64,000 nucleotides of DNA, from contig NC_057867.1 in NCBI RefSeq assembly GCF_019393635.1, positions 73,845,492 through 73,909,491 on the forward strand, written 5' to 3'. Each line of letters starts with the position of its first letter. Position 1 is the stretch's first letter. Source of the DNA: Dromiciops gliroides (taxonomy: Eukaryota; Chordata; Mammalia; Microbiotheria; Microbiotheriidae). The position numbers were made by a program, and so were the translations under genes. The notes under the pieces are model-generated. The model did no database searches. It was not told the origin of the DNA and saw only the letters and a program-made list of their open reading frames with translations. Positions 54,300 through 64,000 of this stretch are shown one piece after another.

Positions 54300-56525
54300 A
54301 ATTAGAAAGGCCCACTCTCCCCCAGTCCCCTGAGGGCTACCCTTGTGTCTACTCTGAGAAGATCCTGTTCTCCTGTAACCCAACTCATCAGAGCAAGTGA
54401 GAGTTGGGATAGTTGCTTCAGAGCATGTGTCACCAAATTTTTATGAGAAAAGACTTTGCACATATAGAAAGTATCCTTGAAAATCTAAGAAGCAGAGAGG
54501 TAGCAAACTGCATCTATATAGTAACATAATTGATTTTGCTTAAAAATGACAAGAGCCCACATGGTATTTTTTGTTTATTGATTGCAACAGAGTGTTTGAC
54601 TTGATAGAATGAAATACAGCCTTAAAGACTCCAAGAAGGTACGTCTCATGTATATGTTAATATCCTAAAAGATTCTTTGATAGATGTGATTATAGAAACA
54701 CTTTTGTTCCATTATCTTGGGATTATCAATGTCTATCAAGGCATTAATGGGGAGATGAAAGCTTGTCAAAGGCATTTGTTCTTGTTGGAAATAATGTTAG
54801 AAATCTAAACTGAAGAGCTATTTCCCCATACTTGTGCAGTAATTCAAATGCTCTTGGTTACTAGGACACTATGCTAATGACATCAGTTCTCAGTGAGATT
54901 GAAGAGGGAATGGCTTACCATTCTCCACAAGAAAAAACAACCACCACCTCCCACCACCAAGTAGAATGTATGTTGATTGGGGAAATTATGCATCACTTTG
55001 AATAATCCCAATGGCCTGATGCAGACGCCATCCTTTTACCATGAAGAGTCTCCTAGATACATTGGGAGCGGGGAATCACAGGACACCACAGTCTTAGCAT
55101 GATAAAAATGGATGGTGACACAAAGGGCAATGGGAAGATGTATGGTGGGTGTGAGTCAGTTGATTCTCTGAGGAGGAAGGATATGAACCAGAATTGAGAC
55201 AGTATGAGAAGGTATGGATGGGGTTCCATCTATACTTGTGAAGGGAGTGCTCATTCCGGTGAGATCACAGATCCATTGATGACAGTAAGTTATCAACCAC
55301 CTTCTGCACATGAATATTTGCAGCACGCACACAGGTAATCCAATTTTTTCCCAGTATCTTAGTGCAAATTCATGAACTATTTTTCTAGAGGAGTGTTTTT
55401 GAGAGATTAGTATTTTTTTAAACTAAGTACTAAGAGATGGTTACAACCTATGATTATGATATAACCATATTAATAGAACTTCACATCAGAATGTGTCTTT
55501 GGTAGAAAGTGACAGGTGTGTATGTAAATGACATATATAGTCATAGATAATAGAAACTGACAGTATAACTGTCACATTAGATAGAGTTAAGGGGAATAAG
55601 AAACTTTAGTCATAATTATCATTTATAATTATTAATTTTCATTTAAATAAAATCCACAGTTCAACTTAGAACAATTAGTAGATCATAAAGGAGAAAACTA
55701 CATTGGCATTTAGCACAATGGAACACACGAAAAGGAAGCAAATCATAGCACAGAGCTGTAATCAGTGGTCCCAAAAGGATGGAATTTTTAACACACTAAA
55801 GCAGTTTAATGATTTGTTTTTTAGTTAATCTCAAAAGCAGAAATTTGACTTTATGGCTACTAGTAAAAGGGTTTATAGTGAAATCTTTATTACCTGTCAT
55901 ACTTCAGCATCAAGAAATGAAAGATTTGACATCTTTAAGAATTCATTTAAAAATTGATTGTTTTAAAGGGATTTTACCATTTGTAATGCAAATGAACAAA
56001 TGAGTGCAAGTTACTTTGAGAGTCAGAGTAGTGCAAACTCAAGCAAATGGACTTTGGATCTCATGAACCAAAATAGACAACATGTTATTTTCATTATGCT
56101 TCAGTAAATCAGGTGGCCATAAAGTGGTGATGGAGTATTCCCTTCAGTGCTGCAGATCATGGCTCCTTGATCACTTAATGGATGGCCTTTGAAAGTTGCT
56201 GTGGCCAAAACGAACCTCCCTCTACAGCCCATCTGGTGATGGGCATCTCCAGAGTTAGCAAGGTTGGTTGTCAGAGAAGGGGTGTTTATTCTTCTCCTGG
56301 TGCCATTCAGGAAGCCTCTCCAGCTTGGTCAGCGGTGTCTGACTTGAGGTTGTACCCAAAGGCAAGGCCTTCAGGAATCCATTGGAACCTCCATGCCAAA
56401 GTTCACTATGTCATATGTGGCACAGTGACTTTCATAATATGGCATTTACTTTAAGAAGTCTATTTCAGAGTTGGCCACTATGGGTGATACAAGGATGTGA
56501 ATAAAAATTAAATCCTAAAACAAAT
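54300..56525. other. unique sequence, no gene seen
   Basis: The longest repeat-poor stretch in the middle of the window apart from 58135-60890. A 90-codon + frame at 56182-56454 has no recognisable family. Confidence 0.4.
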
Positions 56526-56527
56526 GC

Positions 56528-56715
56528 ATTTAAATAGGGTGGTATAGTGTGTCTTTAGAGTTTGGAGTCCTAAGGGCATGGGTTCAAACCTTTTCTCTGC
56601 CACTTGATAGCTGTGCAACATCTCTGAGCCTCAGGTTCATATATGTGACATGGAGTTAACATTCGCACTACCAGCCAAGAGGGTTAATGGAAAGAAAATG
56701 CTTCATAAAGCCTAA
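56528..56715 (+). mobile_element. MIR/THER-type SINE
   Basis: 'gagtcctaagggcatgggtt', 'gctgtgcaacatctctgagc' and 'cattcgcactaccagcc' give a degraded full-length order. Confidence 0.6.
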
Positions 56716-56724
56716 AGTGCTGGA

Positions 56725-57210
56725 GAAGTGGGATTTCTTATCATTGGCTTGTACTGTATTTGGACTATTGTGTTCAATTCTGGTGTTATTAGGAAGGTCC
56801 TTGCCAATCAAGAAAAGGACAACCAGAAGGAGACAAAGCCACAGACACGAGGATTAGCTAAAGGAACTGAAAAATTGAAGCTATGGTGCAGGTCGGGTGG
56901 GGTGAGCAGGTATGATGCCTGTATTCAAGTATTTGAAGGACTGTCACATGAAGGATTAGACTTATGCTGAGAAGAACTTAGAGCCATGGATATAAGTTAC
57001 AAAGGGGCAACTATAGGAATTAGGTAAGGGGGAAAAAACCTCCCCACAGTTATAGCAATTATAAAGTGCCCTAGGAAGTGGTAGGTCCTCCCTCACTTTA
57101 GGTATTTAGATAATGGTTTGGGACATATGTTATAAAGAAGATTCTGATTTCAGGCTGGACCAGATGGCCACTGAAGTCCCTGCCAACTGGGAGGGTTTGT
57201 GATTCTGTGA
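56725..57210 (+). mobile_element. L3/CR1 LINE 3' region
   Basis: Follows the CR1/L3 3' part: 'actattgtgttcaattctgg', 'gacaaccagaaggagac', 'attcaagtatttgaaggact', 'gtcacatgaaggattagact', 'gatttcaggctggaccagat' and 'ggccactgaagtccctgcca'. It is ancient and diverged. Confidence 0.72.
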
Positions 57211-57354
57211 AATTTGACAAAATCATTTATTTCAATCTAGGAATAATTGCATTCATACTTAGAGATGGTTTCATTGGTGCAAGAGTCTTGGGCATATCAG
57301 TATCCCTGGGCCGAATGTCCCTGGACTTTGACCCTTTGCAGTCAACAAATGGGG

Positions 57355-57480
57355 AAAAAAGCATTAAATTTGAGGCAGAGGAGCTTTATTTTATTGTAGA
57401 CGCAATAGGGAGGCACTGTAGATTCTTGAGAGAATTCTAGAGAAAGGAGAGATGAGAACCTGGTTAGAGCTTTCGGTCCC
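57355..57480 (-). mobile_element. L2 fragment, antisense
   Basis: 'gcaatagggaggcactgtag' then 'attctagagaaaggagagat' and 'gagaacctggttag' follow antisense L2. A second block is at 57775. Confidence 0.5.
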
Positions 57481-57494
57481 GTGATTGCATGGCA

Positions 57495-57745
57495 GGATCT
57501 GCAGTAGTGGATAAAGAGCTGGAGGGGCAGTCACAAAGACGTGGGCTCATTTCCCAACTCATACACTAGCTATGTGATGGTTGGTAAGTTACTTTACTGC
57601 TCAGAGACTCAGTTTCCTCATCTCTAAAATGAGGTTAATATTAGTTCTAGCATTTACCTCAGAGGATTCTTTTAAGGACCAAATGAAGTAATGTGTGTAA
57701 AGCAAACCCTAAAAGTCAATATAAATGTAGGTTGTTATTATCATC
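57495..57745 (+). mobile_element. MIR/THER-type SINE
   Basis: Complete order: 'gtagtggataaagagctgga', 'tatgtgatggttggtaagtt', 'cagtttcctcatctctaaaa', 'cctcagaggattctttta', 'gtaggttgttattatc'. It divides the L2. Confidence 0.75.
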
Positions 57746-57774
57746 ACCACTGCCACCACCATGGTCATCTAGTG

Positions 57775-57870
57775 ATTGAGGCCCAGGAGAGATCATTGTC
57801 TTGAAAGCACAGAGATTTCCAGAAGGAGGGGATAAACAGTGTCAAATGTAGCAGAGAAGTTAAGAATGGG
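57775..57870 (-). mobile_element. L2 fragment, antisense, second block
   Basis: 'gagatttccagaaggagggg' and 'cagtgtcaaatgtagcagag' continue the L2 after the SINE. Confidence 0.5.
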
Positions 57871-57884
57871 AATGGGCTCGACTA

Positions 57885-58132
57885 TACTATAGGATAGCAT
57901 AGTGGATAGCATGCCAGCCTTAGAGGTAGGAGGACCTGAGTTCAAAACCAGGCTCAGACACTTAATAGCTGTGTAACCCTGGGCAAATAACTTAATCTTA
58001 TTTGCCTCAGTTTCCTTATCTGTAAAATGAGCTCAAGAAGGAAATGGCCAACCACCCTAGTATCTCTGCCAAGAAAACCCCATATGGGGTCATGGAGAGT
58101 CAGACATGACTGAAACAACTCAACAACAAATA
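57885..58132 (+). mobile_element. full-length MAR1-type SINE
   Basis: Head 'ggatagcatagtggatagca', core 'gtgtaaccctgggcaaataa', tail 'gaaggaaatggccaaccacc', 'gccaagaaaaccccatatgg', ending 'gaaacaactcaacaacaa'. Confidence 0.88.
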
Positions 58133-58134
58133 GT

Positions 58135-60885
58135 GTATGAGGAAGGAAAGGAATGTATAATAATAAGGTGGTTATGAAAGGCTTTAGATTCCTAACACAG
58201 GAGGTTCCCAAATTCAAAATCCTTGAAGGATCCTTAGAATCAGGTATGGGAGGCAAATGGGATCAAACCTTTGAAAGGCTTCTTGTTAAGCTCCTTAGAT
58301 TTTTTCCCATGGAATTCCTCCCTGGCTTCCATACTACAGAAATGCGTTTTATTTCGTGATGAATACACAGAAAATTTATTTAACCCCAACTGTGGACCTC
58401 TGAGTATTTTCATAAACGCTTTACTTCTCAAAGGCTCATAGCCCCTTCATTTTTTTAATTAGGAGATTAGGCTTCTCATGATTGTTCTTAGATGGATGAG
58501 ATTCTCAAACAGATCATATTCCTAATGTGCTTCAAATGATTGTTTTGGAAGGATTGCTGAGCCAGACAGTTCTCCTTGTCAAAGATTTCCTTACCTACAT
58601 ATTGGATCCAGAGAGATCACTCCTTGCTTTGGCTTGTGCTTTAGTCACAGTGGCCATATTTGTAATGCATAATGGCAAAATAAGCATTTGCATAAAATTA
58701 AGCACCAGTGGCCGAATTAGCAACATAAAAGAGCTGTAATTTCTATAAACTTTTTATGACTCTGGCATTCCTAAGCTATAGCCTTATAAAAAATTGTGGC
58801 CTTATTATGACATAATAAACTATAATCTAACAGCCCTTGATAGGGGACTCTAACATTAATTATGCTGTATTGCTTTTCAATGTTGTGTTCACTTGAAAAG
58901 AAGAGTCAAGTCAGCGTCTGAAGCATGTTAAATCTCTCATTCTTGGTTGTCTTAATATTTCTTTATCATTTTCTTTTCATTGATGTAATTCTTCCATCCC
59001 CCTCTCCCTCCAAAGCTTCCCGAAGCCAATCTACTTACTGACCATTTCCCACATTGCCTTGCTTCATTCAAGATTACAGCGATGGGAGGCATTCAAACAC
59101 TGAACGTGATATATTCAGGTTTACTCATGATGGCATGTTAAAATTGGAATGTTATAACAATTAATGATATAGTCAGGACTCATACTGGAAAGTCATTTAT
59201 TTCTTTGTCAAATGCTAAGAGGGAGAACCTTCTTTGCTGTTTCTTTCTGATGGGCCGCATGGAGTAATTATGTGCTCCCCAAACAGATCATAGACATGGA
59301 CTGTGAAACACCAGCCTTTCTTTATATTCCAGAAGGGATGGAGGTCTCATGCATGCATGCTCACGTTCCATGCGAACTTTCCATCTGGAGGATGCTAGGG
59401 AGCCTGCTTTTGGGAGAATTGGGACCATGTGCAAGGGAAATGCCTTGGGGACCCCATGGGGCATGTATAAATATTCCATAAGTGGTTCCATTTGGCTAAC
59501 TGTGTTGAAGGGGAGGCTTTCTGTAGGATTTTCGAGGTATTCAGCATTAGCCACTGCCCCTTTTGCTTTAGTTGCTCTTGGGGGATCTCAGAGACTTTTT
59601 TTCTTTCCATCATTTGGGTAGAGACTATGCAGTAAAGAGAAAGCTCTTTGGACACCCTCTCCTTTAAAGCCACATAACTCCTAAAAGAAGCCTCAATCCT
59701 TGACCTTTGTGTCCATTTTCTATTCTAGGAGAAGGGAGTGGAGTCTTTGACCTTGTGACTTTCGAAGGTCAAGAGGGTGAGGGATCCATGAGTTGGAATC
59801 TAGGTTAGGTTTTGCAGCCAGCCCAACATTAAGGCCCAAAGGAGCAAGGAACAATCTTTAGGAGTGACCTTTAGAACCCCAGCCCAGGCAGTCATGCCAC
59901 ATGTAGACAAGAACTTGGTGTTACCAATGCTACATAAAGAATTGAGCTAAGTTTTGAGCTTACTGCCTCAGAGACCTCAGTAGGGTAGGGAAGAATATGT
60001 CTCTGACATGGTTGAGGGGAGAATGCTTGTATGAATGTTCTTGCTCTGTCTTTGAAGTAGATAGCCCTTTGTAAAAGCCAGTTGATATTAAGTTGTTGAA
60101 TGGAGCTGAAGTGCTAGGTCACAGGTCCCTAATGGTGGGAGGAGCCAATACTGCTCCTGGAGTCTCAAGCTGATAGCAGTAGAGAAGAAACACTGCAACT
60201 CTTCTAGAACCTTGAGAGGCAATAGCTAGCTTGGCTAGGCTACATCTATCATTCTCTTTGAGAAAATGGCAAATGTCTGTGTAGCAAGGAGACATGTGTC
60301 CACAGCAAATGTAACTGAAGTTAGTAAAGTCAAAGCAGTCACACATGGGGATTGTTGCTCTGCTCTTAGGACATCTTGAAGATGCTTTCGGCATCCCGTT
60401 TTCCCCAGTGCCCATCACAGTGTCTGCCATCTAGCAAAGAAGGATTCACAGGAGAAACACATCAATACGGAAAACTTCAGGGGTGACCTGGAAAATTGCT
60501 TGCAAGCAGATTTTCAGCTCCTAGCTAATGTCTGAAATAGCCCCATGAGATTGATTCCTTGAAAGGATTCTGGGGTTATGAGAGTCTGATCTGGAAGGGG
60601 CCTTAGAGACATGATAGATCAGTCCCCACCTTTTAGAGGCCTGAGAGAAGATAGGGTTGGAGCTAGGTGGGAACTTTGAGAAAGGATCCTGAACCATGGG
60701 TCCGAGGAGTACCAAGGGGTCTCTGACTATGTTACAAGGAGTCCGTGGATGTGAATAGGGGAAAGCGATGGCTTCATTTTCATTAATCTTTGCTTTTTGA
60801 TTTTATGCATTTTAAAATATAATCCAAAGAAAGGGTCCACAGGCTTCGCCAGATTGCAGAGGGCATAAAGAAGGTTCAGACCTCC
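58135..60885. other. unique sequence, no gene seen
   Basis: About 2.75 kb without recognised repeats. Overlapping frames at 59272-59673 on both strands are short and mutually inconsistent. Being repeat-free, this is the best place in the window to look for conserved noncoding elements. Confidence 0.4.
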
Positions 60886-60889
60886 TGAC

Positions 60890-61030
60890 TTAAAAGTCCA
60901 ACCCACATATTTTATGAGTGAGGAAACCAAACCCAGAGAAGTTAGGAGACTTAACCTGACGACGCTCAGGTGGTAGCTGATGATAGATTCCAAGCCAGGG
61001 CCTTGAGCTCTTTCCCACTATACTGGGCCT
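60890..61030 (-). mobile_element. MIR-like fragment, antisense
   Basis: 'tgagtgaggaaaccaaaccc', 'agagaagttaggagacttaa' and 'gatagattccaagccagggc'. Confidence 0.6.
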
Positions 61031-61039
61031 CATGCATCT

Positions 61040-61970
61040 GGCGCTTAGATTGAGTAAGAAATAGGGTTGGGATTTGAACCAAGCCAGCCTGTACCTGAGC
61101 AAGAATCCCCTCCACAACATATGCTCATCTAGCTTTTGTGTGCATACCTGAAGTGAGGTAAAGGCCACTCCCTCCCCTCCCCTGAGCAAGTCACTTTACC
61201 TAGCTTTAATTGTTAAGCCTTGCCTGGGTTCAGTCCTAACATATGGCAGCTCCCTGGGGAACTGAGGTCTCCAACTCCCCTTTGGTGGCTGTTTAACTCA
61301 AAGGTCACATCCTGTGTGATTCCCCAGCTGCTCTGGCCTCTCACTGTCCAAAATCCTTGCTTCCTCTTCTCCTGGAGGGCAAGAACTGCCTGGGAGCATG
61401 TTTGTCTTTGTACTCCTCAGACTTGGACAATACCTGGTAATGAGGAAGGCCTTCTGGGCCTCTCCAGTGCACATGGGCAAAGCTGCGTTCCCCAGCCCAA
61501 GGAAAAGAAAACCCAAGTCTCCTTTCATTTACCCAGTAAGATAGGGAGGGACCAAGTTATAGTGGCTTCTCCAGTACAGGAAGAAATGTGGGGTGGCTGA
61601 GATCTCCCAGAGCTGTTCCCAACTAGTCACTGTAGGTAGGCACTGACACTTCTCTGGTCCTCGCAGCCCTGTTACAGGGCCTTCAGGTGGCAAGGAGAAG
61701 GGAGGGGAGAGGACTTTCCAGGATGGGACACACCTGCATGTACCCCTTTCCCTTATCAGCTCCCAGAAGCTCAAGCTGTTGCTTCCTGTCCATGCTCTGT
61801 GCTCACCTACTCGGTCACCCCCACCTCTAAGGCAGAGTCCCCAGTGCCGACTGCCTCTCCCCTTAGATCACTGTCTGGGACAACTTCTTCTTGCCTATCC
61901 CTCATGCTTGGCTTTCTTTTGGCCTAGATATTTGCCTGCTGCCTTTTCCTGTCATCACCTCACCTGACGC
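61040..61970. other. GC-richer unique sequence with weak repeat traces
   Basis: A weak + strand L2 end-like block (ctcctggagggcaagaactg to acttggacaatacctggtaa) lies at 61366-61440. A weak CORE-SINE trace (cctgagcaagtcactttacc) lies at 61181. The 126-codon + frame 61220-61600 overlaps the L2-like block and is not called. Confidence 0.4.
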
Positions 61971-61974
61971 TGCC

Positions 61975-62084
61975 CTTCTGCATTTGAGGTGCCTAGGTGG
62001 TCTGTCTGCATCCCAGCTTCAGAGCTTAGTTGTGTGCTCACAGGTAAGTCACCTGACCTCCTTGGGCTGAGGTTTTCTCCTTTG
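61975..62084 (+). mobile_element. MIR-like fragment
   Basis: 'tgcatcccagcttcagagct', 'taagtcacctgacctccttg', 'gctgaggttttctcctttg'. Confidence 0.55.
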
Positions 62085-62400
62085 TATGTCATCAGTCAGC
62101 GAGCATTTATTAAGCACTAGGGCTGCTGGATACAAAGGGTACAAAGCCAAAACTGAACCTGTTTTCCCTCCTCTCAAATAGCTTCTATCCTGAGGGGTGG
62201 GGCAGAAAACATGGGGGTGGAAAGGAAATGGAAAGGGGGGCGTGCAACGAATGTCTGATAAAAAGGGCAGTTTGTTAACAATAGTCAGGGGTCCTGGGGA
62301 CATAATGGAAGATTTGGGGCTCTGGTGTAGGATGAGATAAGGAGCAGGGAGGGTGACCAGGGAAGGCAACTTTGCCCTGGGCAGTCTCAGACTCAGTGTC
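62085..62400 (-). mobile_element. L2 3' end, antisense
   Basis: 'cgagcatttattaagcacta', 'gctggatacaaagggtacaa', 'ctctcaaatagcttctatcc' match the L2 terminus, followed by diverged upstream sequence. Confidence 0.6.
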
Positions 62401-62790
62401 CCTGGGGCGTGGAATCAGGGGTCTAGTGTCCCGCTTTACCTTCCCTTCAGTGAGGCAGCAGTGAGAGGGCGAGTTGGGTAGAGGGGGTAACTGGGCTGAT
62501 GACCACTCTTTGGTCTTGTTTCTGGGTTTTTGGTAAGAGATGACTTTGTCACCATTATCTCTAAAGAGAAGGCTTTCATTCAGGGTAGGTCCATTCGGTT
62601 ATTTGTCTTTAGAGATTGTAAACCTTGCAAAATGGGATTGGCCTTTGCATAGACAAGTCTGTATGTTAAGCAAGATAAAGATTTATGGCTAAGGGTCACC
62701 ATCTATCTTCTCAGCTGCAGAGTAGATGGGACCAAAACTCTCCAGTTACAAAAGGAGCTGTGGTCTAAGGAGGCTGAGTAACTTGGACTA
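62401..62790. other. unique sequence
   Basis: No recognised repeat or gene. Confidence 0.4.
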
Positions 62791-62794
62791 CTTT

Positions 62795-63527
62795 TGATGT
62801 GGGGATGGATTTGATTAATCAAATTGATCATGAGGCATCCCAAAGAATTACAAGACTCAGTGACTCAGTTTCCCAAGTTTTATTAAAATACTGTGCTGAC
62901 CACAGGGAGACACCAAGGAGAAAAGTGTCTCAATTTGGGAGATGGAAATGGTAATATTTATAGTGAGGAAAAAGTAGGTTATCTCCTCATTATCTTAGTC
63001 TCCTCCTTAAGGAGATGCATGGGAGGTCTTATGCTAATTTAAACTTCCTGGGGTCCTAAGACAACCCCTGAGGCAGGCACCTTTTTCCTTGGAGATGTCT
63101 TTTTGGGCTTTACATATCATAAGGTGAACCTCAGGACACATTTGGCCTTTTCTGTGTTCCTAAAGACATGCTTAAACTTGGCAGACCCAGAGGGTCTCTG
63201 CATTTACTTAAGATCTGGTTTCTAAGTATCCTGTCATCTAGGAATATTAATGACTATTAATGGTCAGTGGTCCCTGGTTACTGTCTCTGTTGAATAGTAA
63301 GGGTTGATAGGGACTCCAACCCTCTAGGTTACTATACTGTTGATAAGAACACAAACCTTAGTCTCTCTGTTAACCCTTTTAGGTACTATTGATAAGGACT
63401 CAAGCCTCAGTTTATCTTTTTAGTACCTTTTTAAGTACTGTTGATAACTCAAGTTTTAGGTTATCTGTTAACCCCTTTTATCTACAGTTGATAGATTATT
63501 TATTAACCCTTTTAGCCTCCTCCATCA
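62795..63527 (-). mobile_element. solo LTR of an endogenous retrovirus with U3 tandem repeats
   Basis: Ends TGATG/CATCA on the + strand, flanked by the perfect four-base duplication cttt (62791-62794 and 63528-63531). In minus sense it has a TATA-like cactataaatatt (near 62960) and a polyadenylation signal ttaataaaactt (near 62885). At the right, in U3, a diverged ~50-70 bp unit containing actgttgataa and gttaaccctttta-type blocks recurs about three to four times (63330-63520), as enhancer repeats do. 733 bp, class I-like by duplication length. No internal region. Confidence 0.8.
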
Positions 63528-63531
63528 CTTT

Positions 63532-63878
63532 GCATTTTTTTAATTAGTTCCCTTGATATTCTTGACCTTTTGTTCTTCCAGATGAATTTTGTTACTATTT
63601 TTTCTACCTCTATAAAATAATTTTTAGGTAGTCTGATTGGTATGGCACTGAATAAGTAAATTAATGTAAGTAGAATTGTCATTTTTATTTAGCTTGGCCT
63701 ATCCATGAACAATTGATATTTTTCCAATTATTTAGATCTGGTTTTCTTTGTGTGAATAATGTTTTGTAATTGTGTTTATAGAGTTCCTGGGTTTGTCTTG
63801 GCAGGTAGACTCCCAAGTATTTTATATTGTCTACAGTTGCTTTAAATGGAATTTCTCTTTCTATCTCTTGCTGCTGAA
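63532..63878 (-). mobile_element. L1 ORF2 fragment, antisense
   Basis: 'attagttcccttgatattct', 'ttccagatgaattttgttac', 'tggtatggcactgaataagt', 'gtagactcccaagtatttta' are L1 ORF2 blocks in antisense order. It starts exactly at the LTR's right flank. Confidence 0.8.
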
Positions 63879-63879
63879 C

Positions 63880-64000
63880 TTTCTCTACCCCCTTTAACCT
63901 GCTGTCTGTCTCTCCCTCCTCCTTCCTCTCTTCTTTCTCTCTGTGTCTCTCTTCCTCTATTCCCCTTTTCTTCCTCTCTCTCTCCCTCTTCCCCCTCTTC
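63880..64000. repeat. pyrimidine-rich (TC/CCT)n tract running off the edge
   Basis: Almost only c and t on the + strand, with (tctc) and (cctctt) units, reaching the end of the window. Confidence 0.85.

Noticed and set aside
61220-61600. 126-codon + frame in GC-richer sequence
   Set aside because: It overlaps an L2-end-like block and has no recognisable domain.

Overview
This window is almost certainly from a marsupial genome, and probably an Australian-type one, although the species cannot be fixed from the sequence alone. The evidence is the repeat content. There are many short tRNA-derived CORE-SINEs of the marsupial WSINE1/MAR1 type, longer MAR1-type SINEs with their own 3' tail, marsupial L1 elements, a BovB/RTE LINE, old L2, L3/CR1 and MIR-type repeats, and solo retroviral LTRs. 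Family names come from recognition, not from a library search.

The window is a gene-poor, repeat-dense intergenic stretch. The only host coding sequence I would put forward is a 42-codon open frame running in from the left edge and stopping at 127, which looks like the last coding exon of an unidentified gene on the + strand. Everything else that looks like protein belongs to LINEs. The one CpG-rich stretch (38355-38900) could be a promoter, but no gene could be tied to it.

Layout. 1-5280: possible gene end, then unique sequence with MIR/CORE-SINE copies. 5285-7870: an old L1 holding a younger L1, then a BovB/RTE fragment split by a SINE. 7870-9290: unique. 9300-12905: one L2 split by two insertions, an unclassified ~330 bp repeat and an L1. 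13600-13925: a second copy of the unclassified repeat. 14760-21540: SINEs, three L2 segments, microsatellites and a hAT transposon. 21730-22790: a LINE that is neither L1, L2, CR1 nor BovB by its recognisable protein pieces. 23080-25490: unique. 25490-38000: old minus-strand L1s with younger L1s and SINEs nested in them, including two near-identical L1 copies in opposite orientation and an oddly mutated SINE. 38355-38900: CpG island. 39165-42650: a composite tandem array built from an L2 end and an L1 end, peppered with SINEs. 43140-52450: SINEs, two solo LTRs, a 3 kb old L1 and a SINE-L1 chimera. 52450-62790: mostly unique with scattered SINEs, L3 and L2. 62795-64000: a third solo LTR, an L1 piece and a pyrimidine-rich tract.

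No operon, CRISPR array, tRNA, rRNA or bacterial-type system is present. The best leads are the composite array, the SINE with clustered A-to-G change, the unclassified repeat pair, the pair of L1 copies sharing the same ORF2 stop, the unusual LINE clade and the SINE-L1 chimera.
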